A stretch of 64,000 bases of DNA, from NCBI RefSeq assembly GCF_000687715.1, contig NZ_JHXD01000009.1, forward strand, positions 1-64,000, in the 5' to 3' direction. Both the position numbers and the translations under genes were made by a program. The DNA is from Xylanibacter ruminicola Ga6B6. Lineage in GTDB: Bacteria; Bacteroidota; Bacteroidia; Bacteroidales; Bacteroidaceae. Every line of letters starts with the position of its first letter. Position 1 is the stretch's first letter. The notes under the pieces are model-generated. The model did no database searches and was not told the DNA's origin. It was given only the letters and a program-made list of their open reading frames with translations. Below, piece by piece: positions 17,001 through 25,122 of the stretch.

Positions 17001-17450
17001 TTATAAATTCTGATAGTCGGGGATATCCTCTAAAAAGTAATATTTTTGGTTGGCATAATCCATTTTACAGCAGATGTGCTGCATGCCGTTGCTAACTATC
17101 AGATAATCTACCTTCAGCAAAAGATTGTAAGCCGATATTTGGTTGAACGTCTTTTGCTGAAGTTTTATTTGTGGGGCTTTGTACTCGATAATCATCTGTG
17201 GGGCGGCCACCTTATTATATAATACGGTGTCGCAGCGCAGGCGCTTTTCGCCCACGTTCAGCTCAATCTCGTTACCCATCAGTCCGGCTGGGTAACCCTT
17301 GTGTTCAACCAGATAATGCACAAAATGCTGGCGAACCCACTCCTCGGGTGTCAGCGCTACGTATTTTCGGCGTAAAAAGTCGAAAATTACCTGTTTATTG
17401 CCCTGCTGGGCTATTTTTATTTCGTATGTAGGGAGGTTTAATCGAAACAT
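17001..17450 (-). CDS. stand-alone HsdR_N-type restriction-enzyme-like domain protein
   Basis: 149 residues from the ATG at 17450. EEWVRQHFVHYLVEHKGYP, ELNVGEKRLRCDTVLYN and MIIEYKAPQIKL give a D...ExK nuclease core as in the type I restriction R-subunit N-terminal domain family. No helicase, S or M subunit is nearby, so this is not a restriction system; Bacteroidales commonly carry this single-domain form beside holA. A -7 box (TAATTTTG, 17475-17468) lies 17 nt upstream. Convergent with the zinc-ribbon gene. Confidence 0.82.
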   Translation of the reverse strand: MFRLNLPTYEIKIAQQGNKQVIFDFLRRKYVALTPEEWVRQHFVHYLVEHKGYPAGLMGNEIELNVGEKRLRCDTVLYNKVAAPQMIIEYKAPQIKLQQKTFNQISAYNLLLKVDYLIVSNGMQHICCKMDYANQKYYFLEDIPDYQNL

Positions 17451-17455
17451 TTTTG

Positions 17456-17475
17456 TAAATTTGCAGGCAAAATTA
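17456..17475. promoter_or_regulatory. face-to-face -7 elements (holA and HsdR_N gene)
   Basis: TAAATTTG on plus (17456-17463) drives holA. TAATTTTG on minus (17475-17468) drives the HsdR_N gene. The two boxes are four bases apart and point toward each other, so each predicted start site lies in or next to the other promoter. Confidence 0.55.
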
Positions 17476-17498
17476 CAAATAATAAATGAAATAGCAAC

Positions 17499-18527
17499 AT
17501 GGCTGAGGCAAAAAATGTGAGTTTTGAGAGCATTATGCGCGATTTGGAGGCTGGAAAATTTGCGCCCGTCTACTATCTGATGGGCGACGAATCGTATTAT
17601 ATCGACAAGATTGCCGACTATATAGCCGACCACGCATTACGCCCTGAGGAACGTGATTTTAACCAGACTGTGGTGTTCGGATCGGACGTGAATGCGTCGC
17701 AGATTGCCGATCTGGCGCGTCGCTATCCTATGATGGCCGAGCGCCAGGTGGTGATAGTAAAAGAGGCGCAGAATATTAAGAATACGGAGGCGCTTGAGCG
17801 CTATTTTGCGCAGCCTATGGCCAGTACGGTTTTGGTGATGTGCCACAAGAACGGCAAGGTTGACGGTAGAAAATCGGGCTACGTGAAGGCGATCAAATCA
17901 CACGGCATACTGTTTGAGAGTATGAAACTCAAGGATAGAGAACTGCCTGGTTTTATAGAAAACTACCTGAGAACGCGTCGTGTGAAGATTGATGCCAAAT
18001 CGGTTCAGATGATAGCCGAGAATATTGGCGCCGATTTGAGTCGACTGGTGGGCGAGCTGGATAAAGTGATTATTTCGTTGCCCGAGGAGAATAGGGTAGT
18101 GACCCCGCAGGTGGTTGAGGAGCAGATTGGTGTGAGCAAAGAGTTTAATGGATTTGAGCTTCGCGATGCCATTGTGAACCGAAATGTGTTTAAGGCAAAT
18201 CAGATAATAAAATATTTTGACGAAAATCCAAAGGCTGGTTCCATCTACTCATTTCTCCCGTTGCTCTTTAATTACTTCCAGAATTTGATGATTGCGTATT
18301 ATGCGCCAAATAATAAGAGTCAGGAGGGTGTTGCAGAGTGGCTGGAATTCAAAAATCCATGGCAAGCTAAGGACTACATGACGGGTATGCGAAACTACTC
18401 TGGAATGAAGGTGATGCAGATCATTTCTAAAATGCGAGAGATTGACGCTAAAAGTAAGGGCTTGGATAACCCAAATACCCCTGCTGGAGAGCTTATGAAA
18501 GAACTGATTTTTTACATTTTGCACTAA
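17499..18527 (+). CDS. holA: DNA polymerase III delta subunit
   Basis: 342 residues. FAPVYYLMGDESYYIDKIADYI is the degenerate P-loop start of HolA, and MMAERQVVIVKEAQNI, GADLSRLVGELDKVI and NPKAGSIYSFLPLLFNYFQNLM are family landmarks. Clamp-loader subunit that binds and opens the sliding clamp. Ends with a terminator 30 nt downstream. Confidence 0.92.
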   Translation: MAEAKNVSFESIMRDLEAGKFAPVYYLMGDESYYIDKIADYIADHALRPEERDFNQTVVFGSDVNASQIADLARRYPMMAERQVVIVKEAQNIKNTEALERYFAQPMASTVLVMCHKNGKVDGRKSGYVKAIKSHGILFESMKLKDRELPGFIENYLRTRRVKIDAKSVQMIAENIGADLSRLVGELDKVIISLPEENRVVTPQVVEEQIGVSKEFNGFELRDAIVNRNVFKANQIIKYFDENPKAGSIYSFLPLLFNYFQNLMIAYYAPNNKSQEGVAEWLEFKNPWQAKDYMTGMRNYSGMKVMQIISKMREIDAKSKGLDNPNTPAGELMKELIFYILH

Positions 18528-18556
18528 ATTAGGCCAAAAGCTTACTCTAGAATTTG

Positions 18557-18589
18557 CAAAAACAGCGCTTTTCGTGAGCGCTTTTTTTG
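18557..18589 (+). terminator. holA terminator
   Basis: AGCGCT stem with the 7-base loop TTTCGTG and a second AGCGCT, followed by TTTTTTT; flanking A and T runs extend the stem. Confidence 0.85.
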
Positions 18590-18642
18590 TGCCTAAATGT
18601 CTGTAAAATAGGGGAGTTACGGCATTTCCTACCCGTTCAAAA

Positions 18643-18687
18643 CTCGCGTATTTCCAGCTTTTCGGCCGATGGTTCAGAATACGCGAG
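18643..18687. repeat. perfect 10-bp inverted repeat with 25-nt loop
   Basis: CTCGCGTATT (18643-18652) and AATACGCGAG (18678-18687). The loop contains the palindrome CGGCCG. No T-run follows on either strand, so it is not an obvious terminator. Confidence 0.6.
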
Positions 18688-19241
18688 AAATGGCAAAATC
18701 GCAATTTCTGGAGCTCGACGAATTCGGTCTTCACATTTATTAGGATTTGATTCTGTTGATTTAAATTCTTAAATCCGAATATTTGTTTAGGGATTTATTG
18801 GTTTGAGGATGTTGATTTTGAAAATTAAAAGCAAAAATCAGGTATTTAGATTTAAATATCAATATCTAAATATTGAGATTCTGCTTTGTATATTGATATT
18901 TATGCATACTAATTATAATAGGTTTAAGTGGTTAAATATCAACTAGTTATGTGGGTCGTATATAAACACCTTGCAGAAATTAATACTGTATTAAACCAAA
19001 AGCTGCAAAAGAGGTTTTAAAAGTATAAAGATTATGTAACTACCTTATTTATACCCAATTAGTTAGCTTAAAATATTAAAATAAGCCTTTGTATAGATTT
19101 ATAATCACGAATTTAGATTTAAAAATATAAAGTCCAATTTTACCCTTAATCATCTTTTGGTTTACAAATATAAAACTATAAACTAAAATTATAAAATCTT
19201 AAATTGTATCTACATTTGTTGTATATTTCATTTTTTTGTTT

Positions 19242-19249
19242 TACCTTTG
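19242..19249 (+). promoter_or_regulatory. -7 element of the XRE regulator
   Basis: TACCTTTG, 53 nt before the ATG; a TTTG sits 23 bp upstream (19215-19218). The leader contains an AGGGC/GCCCT hairpin. Confidence 0.6.
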
Positions 19250-19302
19250 TAAACTGAAAGAAAACAGGGCCTAACAGCCCTATTAAGCACTTAGTTACAG
19301 CA

Positions 19303-19791
19303 ATGAAAGATAGAATCAGGCAAATTATGGAGAGCCAGCACATGACTCAGCAGCTCTTCGCCGACTACATCGGTCAGAGTCCAGCTACCCTTAGTAGCAT
19401 CTTCAACGGTCGTACACGTCCTACCTTAAACATCGTTGAAGCCATCAAAAAGAAAATTCCTAACATCAATACCGATTGGTTGATGTTTGGCTCGGGTGAT
19501 ATGTATCTGCTCCAAAATAACCCCGATCAGGATCTGTTTTCGGAGGCTGATGGTACCCCTGGTACCCACCCTATCGAGCAAAATCTGATGTTGAATTTTG
19601 ATGATGCATCTGTACAGGCCCCCCAAAATGTGGCTCAGCAGCCCCAAAATTATAATAGTGTACGTAATACACACCCCGAAATTGCTCGCGAAGAGGTAAA
19701 ATTCATTGACAAACCGCAGCGTAAGGTAATCGAGATTCGTGTGTTTTACGATGATCAGACATGGGATACTTTTGTACCTGCGAAGAAATAA
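19303..19791 (+). CDS. XRE-family helix-turn-helix regulator
   Basis: 162 residues. MTQQLFADYIGQSPATLSSIFNGRTRPTLNIVEAIKKKIP is a Cro/CI-type HTH near the N-terminus. The rest is a low-complexity Gln/Asn/Pro linker (NNPDQDLFSEADGTPGTHP and on) ending in a short basic strand VIEIRVFYDDQTWDTFVPAKK. The type is common in Bacteroidales ahead of pyrK. Target unknown. Confidence 0.85.
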   Translation: MKDRIRQIMESQHMTQQLFADYIGQSPATLSSIFNGRTRPTLNIVEAIKKKIPNINTDWLMFGSGDMYLLQNNPDQDLFSEADGTPGTHPIEQNLMLNFDDASVQAPQNVAQQPQNYNSVRNTHPEIAREEVKFIDKPQRKVIEIRVFYDDQTWDTFVPAKK

Positions 19792-19848
19792 AGTTTTGTG
19801 GTTTCAAAAAATAATAGTACCTTTGTACCCGAATTAAAAATTTGAAGT

Positions 19849-20622
19849 ATGAAGAAGTATATACTTGACCTCAAGGTGAAGCAGGTAGAGCAGATTCATC
19901 AGCGTTATGTGCTTATAAAACTAACTGATGATAAACCTCTGCCCGATATGCTGCCCGGTCAGTTTGTCGAGGTGCGTGTAGATGGTTCTACATCTACCTT
20001 TTTACGCCGCCCCATTTCCATTAACTTTGTTGATCGCACCGCCAACGAGCTTTGGCTGTTAGTAGCCACCATAGGCGACGGAACCCGTACATTAGCTAAA
20101 CTGCAACCTGGCGATACGCTTAACTGTGTGCTACCATTAGGCAACGGCTTTACACCTGCCAAAACTGGCGAGAAGGTGCTGCTGGTTGGCGGTGGCGTAG
20201 GTGTGGCCCCACTGCTGTATATGGGTGCCGAGATGAAGCGCCAGGGTATTGAGCCAACTTTCCTGTTAGGAGCGCGTACGGCCAACGACCTGTTGATGTT
20301 GCCTATATTTAATATGTACGGGCGCGTGTACGTAACAACCGAGGACGGATCGATGGGTGAGAAGGGATTTGTAACTAATCACTCGCTGCTGAGTCTGGAG
20401 CGCTTCGACCGTATCAGTACCTGTGGTCCAACGCCAATGATGAAGGCTGTGGCTCGTTATGCCCGCCAGAACAACATCGACTGTGAGGCCTCGTTAGAGA
20501 ACCTGATGGCTTGCGGACTGGGTGCTTGCCTGTGCTGCGTAGAGAAAACTACCGAGGGCAATTTGTGTGTTTGTAAGGATGGACCCGTGTTTAATATTAA
20601 GAAACTGTTATGGCAAGACTAA
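19849..20622 (+). CDS. pyrK: dihydroorotate dehydrogenase electron transfer subunit
   Basis: 257 residues. FNR-like FAD domain with LRRPISINF, then the NAD-binding half ([16 protein letters not shown]), and the [2Fe-2S] cysteine signature near the end ([12 protein letters not shown] plus a later Cys). Transfers electrons from PyrD FMN to NAD+ in pyrimidine synthesis. Overlaps pyrD by 13 nt. Confidence 0.95.
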   Translation: MKKYILDLKVKQVEQIHQRYVLIKLTDDKPLPDMLPGQFVEVRVDGSTSTFLRRPISINFVDRTANELWLLVATIGDGTRTLAKLQPGDTLNCVLPLGNGFTPAKTGEKVLLVGGGVGVAPLLYMGAEMKRQGIEPTFLLGARTANDLLMLPIFNMYGRVYVTTEDGSMGEKGFVTNHSLLSLERFDRISTCGPTPMMKAVARYARQNNIDCEASLENLMACGLGACLCCVEKTTEGNLCVCKDGPVFNIKKLLWQD

Positions 20623-21515
20623 ATGTAAAGATTGCTGACTTGGAGCTGAAGAACCCTGTGATGACTGCATCGGGTACTTTTGGTTACGGATTGGAGTTTG
20701 CCGACCTGATGCCTCTGGATGGTATCGGCGGTATTATTGTGAAGGGAACCACCCTGAATCCACGTGAGGGTAACGACTATCCACGTATGGCCGAAACAGC
20801 CAGCGGTATGCTGAACTGTGTAGGACTGCAGAATAAAGGCGTAGATTACTTCTGTGAGCACATCTATCCGCTGATTAAGGATATAGATACCAATATGATT
20901 GTAAACGTGAGCGGATCGAGTCCTGAGGATTATGCTGAGTGTGCTGCCCGTATCGATGCATTAGAAAAAATCCCTGCCATCGAGCTGAATATCTCGTGTC
21001 CTAACGTAAAGGATGGCGGTATGGCCTTTGGTGTTACGTGTGCTGGTGCTGCCAGTGTGGTAAAGGCTGTGCGCCAGCGTTACCACAAAACACTGATAGT
21101 AAAGCTGAGTCCTAACGTAACTGATATTGCCGAGATTGCGCGTGCTGTAGAGGCCGAGGGTGCTGATAGCGTATCGCTGATAAATACGCTGATGGGTATG
21201 GCTATTGATATCGAGAAGCGCAAAACACTGCTGAGTATCAATACTGGCGGTTTGAGCGGTCCCTGTGTAAAGCCTGTGGCGCTGCGTATGGTGTGGCAGG
21301 TGGCTAAGGCCGTTAAGATACCTGTAATAGGCTTAGGTGGTATTAGTTGTGCCAAGGATGCCATCGAGTTCCTGATGGCTGGTGCAACGGCTATCGAGAT
21401 TGGTACAGCCAACTTCCTGGATCCGGCAGTAAGTATCAAGGTGAGAGATGGCATTAACGAGTGGCTTGATGCACACGGCTGCCAGTCGGTAAGCGAGATA
21501 ATAGGGGTTATTTAA
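20610..21515 (+). CDS. pyrD: dihydroorotate dehydrogenase B, catalytic subunit
   Basis: 301 residues, class 1[25 protein letters not shown] with the catalytic Cys region, KLSPNVTDI and the FMN-phosphate loop [29 protein letters not shown]. Oxidises dihydroorotate to orotate with PyrK. The stop codon lies inside the terminator stem. Confidence 0.97.
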   Translation: MARLNVKIADLELKNPVMTASGTFGYGLEFADLMPLDGIGGIIVKGTTLNPREGNDYPRMAETASGMLNCVGLQNKGVDYFCEHIYPLIKDIDTNMIVNVSGSSPEDYAECAARIDALEKIPAIELNISCPNVKDGGMAFGVTCAGAASVVKAVRQRYHKTLIVKLSPNVTDIAEIARAVEAEGADSVSLINTLMGMAIDIEKRKTLLSINTGGLSGPCVKPVALRMVWQVAKAVKIPVIGLGGISCAKDAIEFLMAGATAIEIGTANFLDPAVSIKVRDGINEWLDAHGCQSVSEIIGVI

Positions 21516-21527
21516 CCCCTTTTTTTG
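21503..21527 (+). terminator. pyrKD terminator
   Basis: AGGGGTTA and TAACCCCT form an 8-bp stem with a two-base loop followed by seven T. It overlaps the pyrD stop codon. Confidence 0.85.
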
Positions 21528-21540
21528 TGCCGTATAGATA

Positions 21541-21638
21541 CAAAATTTGGGGGCTACCAATCGGCAGCCCCCAACCAACACAAAAACTAAACTAGACTTA
21601 ACTAAAGCAATTCCGGGGTTTTCCCAAATCCCTGATTG
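21541..21638 (-). ncRNA. candidate small RNA of about 98 nt
   Basis: A consensus promoter on the minus strand (21675-21644) is followed by no ORF. The predicted transcript starts with a hairpin closed by GCAAT and ATTGC with an inner GGG-AAAA-CCC, continues with a U-rich single-stranded linker, and ends in a 12-pair hairpin (21574-21547, TTGGGGGCTGCC-GATT-GGTAGCCCCCAA with one wobble) and AAATTTTG. It lies between the pyrD and aroC 3' ends. The 3' hairpin could also end aroC transcripts. Confidence 0.45.
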
Positions 21639-21643
21639 CGGTG

Positions 21644-21675
21644 CAAAGATACGCATAGTTTTTGAAACTACCAAA
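21644..21675 (-). promoter_or_regulatory. orphan consensus promoter
   Basis: Minus strand TTTG (21675-21672), 20-bp spacer, TATCTTTG (21651-21644), then CACC. No gene follows; it drives the candidate small RNA. Confidence 0.6.
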
Positions 21676-21712
21676 TCTTTTTTGCATTTTTTTGCAATCG
21701 GGGTGTTCTTTT

Positions 21713-22798
21713 CTATAAAATTACCGCATTTCGCAGTAAAATATAGTCTAAAATTGTCATTGCAGCCATCGATTCAACAACAGGCACTGCTCTGGGCAAA
21801 ACGCACGGATCGTGGCGCCCGTGAGCCGTGAAAGTGGTGGCATTTCCTTCCTTATCTACTGTTTGCTGTTCAGTAAGAATAGTGGCTACTGGTTTAAAGG
21901 CCACGCGGAAGTAAATGTCCTGCCCGTTGCTGATACCGCCCTGAATGCCGCCACTGTGATTAGTGGTGGTAGTGATGGGCTGCTGATTGTCAGTTGATGG
22001 TACGAACACGTCGTTTACCTGACTGCCACGCATGGTAGCACTGTCGAAACCATCGCCATACTCAAAGCCTTTGACGGCATTGATGCTCAGCATGGCCTGA
22101 CCTAACGAGGCGTGCAACTTATCGAACTCAGGCTCGCCTAAGCCTGTGGGACATCCCTTGATTACACAAGTAATGATACCGCCAATGGTGTCTCCCTCGG
22201 CCTTTACCTTAGCTATCAGCGCCTCCATTTCGGCTGCTTTCTGCTGGTCGGGGCATCGTACGGCGTTAGTCGCGGTAAGACTAAGGTCGTAACGGCTGTA
22301 ATCCTTATCAAGTGCAATATCGCCTACCTGTGATGTGTAGGCCTGAATACTGATACCCTTCTGGCGCAATACCAGTTTGGCCAATGCGCCGCCCACGCAA
22401 CGGCTGATGGTGATACGTGCCGATGAGCGGCCGCCACCACGATGATCGCGAATGCCGTACTTCTCGAAATACGTATAGTCGGCATGCGATGGACGGAAAA
22501 GGTTACGCATATTCTCGTAATCGTTGGAGTGCTGATTGGTGTTACAAACGATGAATCCGATGGGGCAGCCTGTAGATTTGCCCTCAAACACACCGCTTAG
22601 CAGTTCTACACGGTCGGCTTCCTGTCGCGAGGTGGTGATAGCACTCTGACCAGGGCGACGGCGATTCAGCTCGCTCTGAATAAACTCCATATCGATGTCG
22701 ATGTCGGCAGGCATGCCATCAATCACGCCGCCAACGGCCTCGCCATGACTCTCGCCGAAGGTTGTGAGTGTGAATATGTGTCCAAATGTGTTGCGCAT
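21713..22798 (-). CDS. aroC: chorismate synthase
   Basis: 361 residues. Family signatures [19 protein letters not shown], a central [12 protein letters not shown] and a C-terminal [20 protein letters not shown] are present. FMN-dependent anti-elimination of phosphate from EPSP to chorismate, last step of the shikimate pathway. It starts 24 nt after the slyD stop with no promoter between, so it is probably an operon with slyD. Confidence 0.97.
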   Translation of the reverse strand: MRNTFGHIFTLTTFGESHGEAVGGVIDGMPADIDIDMEFIQSELNRRRPGQSAITTSRQEADRVELLSGVFEGKSTGCPIGFIVCNTNQHSNDYENMRNLFRPSHADYTYFEKYGIRDHRGGGRSSARITISRCVGGALAKLVLRQKGISIQAYTSQVGDIALDKDYSRYDLSLTATNAVRCPDQQKAAEMEALIAKVKAEGDTIGGIITCVIKGCPTGLGEPEFDKLHASLGQAMLSINAVKGFEYGDGFDSATMRGSQVNDVFVPSTDNQQPITTTTNHSGGIQGGISNGQDIYFRVAFKPVATILTEQQTVDKEGNATTFTAHGRHDPCVLPRAVPVVESMAAMTILDYILLRNAVIL

Positions 22799-22822
22799 AG
22801 GGGTAGGGGGATTTTTTAGGGG

Positions 22823-23437
22823 TTAGTGACAGTGTCCGCAACCGCAACCACAACCATCGTCGTGGTGGTGATGCTCGTGATCGCAGCCTTCGTGATTGCA
22901 GCCCTCGTGGTCGCCACCGCAGCCACCACAACCGCCGCATCCGCCTGTCATGTGCTTAATCAGGTGCTGAATCTCCTCGTCGGTAGCCTCGCGGTTCTCA
23001 ATCACCTTACCCTTGAAGTTCAGGGTCTTGCCAGCCAATGGGTGGTTGGTGTCAACAGTAACACCGTCTTCCTCGATCTTTACCACCTTAGCCATGAACT
23101 GATGGTCCTCGTTGTCCATCAGGGTGATAACGGCACCCTCGAAGATGTTATCGTGATCGAAATGACCGTTAACGGTAAATACCTCGCGGCTAACCTTGTG
23201 AACGCCCTCAGCTACATACTCGCCGAATGCCTGAGCAGGAGCCAACTCGAAATCAAAGTCGCTGCCCTTCTCAAGACTCTTTACCTTCTCCTCGAAGGCA
23301 TCGAGTGCTACGCTGAAGCCGGTGATAAACTCAAATGGACGGTCGTCGCCAGTCTGCTCCTCAAGCTCACTCTTGCCATCCTTCAGGCTGTATAACTGGT
23401 ATACAACCGACATGAATCTGTTTTTTGTCTCTTCCAT
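22823..23437 (-). CDS. slyD: SlyD-like FKBP peptidyl-prolyl isomerase with metal-binding tail
   Basis: 204 residues. FKBP domain with inserted flap (ELAPAQAFGEYVAEGVHKVSREVF, NHPLAGKTLNFKGKVIENREATDEE) and a C-terminal tail of about 40 residues almost entirely Gly, Cys, His, Asp and Glu, as in SlyD proteins that bind nickel or zinc. Acts as prolyl isomerase and chaperone in the cytoplasm. The ATG at 23437 is used; an internal Met at 23413 is possible. Confidence 0.92.
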   Translation of the reverse strand: MEETKNRFMSVVYQLYSLKDGKSELEEQTGDDRPFEFITGFSVALDAFEEKVKSLEKGSDFDFELAPAQAFGEYVAEGVHKVSREVFTVNGHFDHDNIFEGAVITLMDNEDHQFMAKVVKIEEDGVTVDTNHPLAGKTLNFKGKVIENREATDEEIQHLIKHMTGGCGGCGGCGGDHEGCNHEGCDHEHHHHDDGCGCGCGHCH

Positions 23438-23471
23438 TATACCTATTATATATATATTTAGTTTCAGCCTG

Positions 23472-23479
23472 CAAAGTTA
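23472..23479 (-). promoter_or_regulatory. -7 element of slyD-aroC
   Basis: TAACTTTG on the minus strand, 34 nt before the slyD ATG; TTTG 12 bp upstream. Confidence 0.6.
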
Positions 23480-23622
23480 CGCATTTTCTGCCAAATACAC
23501 GAACGTTTAATTGGAAAAAGTAAAAAAATACTTATTTCTGCCTTTCTTTGATATGTATCAATAAAAGGACTGTGTTCGCACACAATTACACAAAAATGCT
23601 TGCGAGTATCAAAAAATCGCCG

Positions 23623-23630
23623 TACCTTTG
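23623..23630 (+). promoter_or_regulatory. -7 element of the 23722 gene
   Basis: TACCTTTG then CACCG; the leader is about 85 nt. The upstream AAAAAATCGCCG is shared with the 2864 promoter. Confidence 0.65.
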
Positions 23631-23721
23631 CACCGTCAAAAAGACAAAAGGATAACAAATTAAAGTATAAAAGTAGGTTGGCTGTAAAAAGTCACCGAGT
23701 AAAAAAAGAAAGGGTAAAAAG

Positions 23722-24084
23722 ATGAAAAAGATGATGATGACATTGGTAGCAATGCTGAGCATGACAACTGCATTTGCTGAGGGTGAGAACACTAACGCTG
23801 TAAACAACGTTGAGGCTTACAAGATGGACGTTAACATGGACAAGCTCTCAAAGGTTCTGAACCTGGCTATCGACCAGCGCGAGGCAGTAGAGAACATCCA
23901 CAATGTATTCAATACTGAGATTTCTTATGCAGCTCAGGCAAGTAACAGCGAGCGCGAGGCTATGGTTAAGCACGCTATCGATACCGACGTAAAGCGTATG
24001 CGCTACGTGCTCAACGAGGATCAGATACGTACATACCTCCTGTTGCTGAACACCACTATCAACAACCGTGGTTTGAACAAGTAA
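23722..24084 (+). CDS. small secreted protein of unknown function
   Basis: 120 residues with a clean signal peptide (MMMTLVAMLSMTTAFAE). The mature part is helical (MDKLSKVLNLAIDQREAVENIHNVF, YLLLLNTTINNRGL) without cysteines. A long leader, strong promoter and strong terminator suggest high expression. I recall similar short exported proteins from Prevotella but no assigned function. Confidence 0.75.
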   Translation: MKKMMMTLVAMLSMTTAFAEGENTNAVNNVEAYKMDVNMDKLSKVLNLAIDQREAVENIHNVFNTEISYAAQASNSEREAMVKHAIDTDVKRMRYVLNEDQIRTYLLLLNTTINNRGLNK

Positions 24085-24118
24085 ATTCGTAGTTTTTTAG
24101 TTATTATTGGTCATTCTT

Positions 24119-24153
24119 TATAGAGGCATTCCTTTGGGAATGTCTCTATTTTT
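24119..24153 (+). terminator. terminator of the 23722 gene
   Basis: Twelve-base stem TAGAGGCATTCC with GGAATGTCTCTA (one wobble), loop TTTG, then TTTTTA. Confidence 0.85.
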
Positions 24154-24236
24154 ATGCTTAAAATTTGCAAATGTCGATTTTTTTTGCTTACTTTGCACGC
24201 TGAAAATGATTATAACCAAATAATAGCATAAAAGGT

Positions 24237-25118
24237 ATGAAGAATATTAAGTTTTTACTGATGTCGATGGTTGCCGCTCTGCTGGTTAGCTGCGGTACCA
24301 CAAGTACTGTGCCTATCACAGGTCGCAAGCAGAATCTGATGGTTAGCGATGGTGAGATGCTGAGTCTGTCGACCCAGCAGTATCAGGAGTTTATGAAAAC
24401 TGCCAAGCTTTCTACCGATGCCACCAAAACCGCTATGGTTAAGCGTGTGGGACAGAATCTGGCCAACGCTGTGGTAAGCTATCTGAATGCTAACGGTATG
24501 CAGAACGATGTGCAGAACTACAAGTGGCAGTTTAACCTGGTGGCCGATAAGCAGGCCAACGCATGGTGTATGCCTGGCGGACTGATTGTGGTTTACGAAG
24601 GTATCTTGCCTATCACACAGGACGAGGCTTCGTTGGCTATCGTGCTTGGACATGAGATTGCCCACGCTGTAGCACGTCACTCTGCCGAGCAGATGAGCAC
24701 CCAGATCAAGCAGCAGTATGGTGTGCAGGGAGCAGGTGCTCTGGCCAGCATTCTGGGTGTAGGCAGCAATACCGTTGCCGTCGGCCAGGCTGTGGTTAGC
24801 TCTGGTATCAACTTGTTTAATCTTAAATACTCGCGTAGCCATGAGAGCGAGGCTGATTACATGGGTTTGATTTTTGCTGCGATGGCAGGTTATAATCCTG
24901 AAGCTGCTGTTACTTTCTGGCAGCGTATGGCATCGGCCAGCACCAGCAACACATCTGAGTTCCTGAGCGATCACCCATCAGATGCTACCCGTATCAAGAA
25001 TATTCAGGGTTGGTTGCCCGAGGCTAAGAAGTACTACAAGCCAAAGACCACCACTACGGCTAAGAAGACAACCACCACAAAAAAGACTACAACTAAAAAA
25101 ACTACAAAAAAGAAGTAA
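24237..25118 (+). CDS. M48-family metallopeptidase, lipoprotein
   Basis: 293 residues. Lipobox LLVSC at the end of the signal peptide. The zinc motif HEIAHAVARH and the third ligand Glu in SRSHESEADYMGL are intact, as in LoiP/BepA-like M48 proteases that act in outer-membrane protein quality control. The last 30 residues are a Lys/Thr-rich repetitive tail (TTTTKKTTTKK type), probably a disordered basic extension. Followed 4 nt later by the C1 peptidase gene. Confidence 0.92.
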   Translation: MKNIKFLLMSMVAALLVSCGTTSTVPITGRKQNLMVSDGEMLSLSTQQYQEFMKTAKLSTDATKTAMVKRVGQNLANAVVSYLNANGMQNDVQNYKWQFNLVADKQANAWCMPGGLIVVYEGILPITQDEASLAIVLGHEIAHAVARHSAEQMSTQIKQQYGVQGAGALASILGVGSNTVAVGQAVVSSGINLFNLKYSRSHESEADYMGLIFAAMAGYNPEAAVTFWQRMASASTSNTSEFLSDHPSDATRIKNIQGWLPEAKKYYKPKTTTTAKKTTTTKKTTTKKTTKKK

Positions 25119-25122
25119 ATAA

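Larger units (their letters stand above)
18590..19302. other. 713-bp gene-free, mostly AT-rich spacer
   Basis: No ORF of note. The left part (18600-18730) has ordinary composition and a perfect 10-bp inverted repeat. From about 18770 to 19240 the sequence is strongly AT-rich with recurring ATATTTAAATATC-like words. The right end carries the promoter and a GGGC/GCCC hairpin (19266-19281) in front of the XRE gene. Confidence 0.5.

Noticed and set aside
17001..17450. Type I restriction system
   Set aside because: Only the small HsdR_N-like domain is present; no helicase, methylase or specificity subunit nearby.
25020..25115. Tandem repeat or unstable tract at the 3' end of the M48 gene
   Set aside because: It encodes a plausible Lys/Thr-rich disordered tail with varied codons, and I see no sign of slippage.
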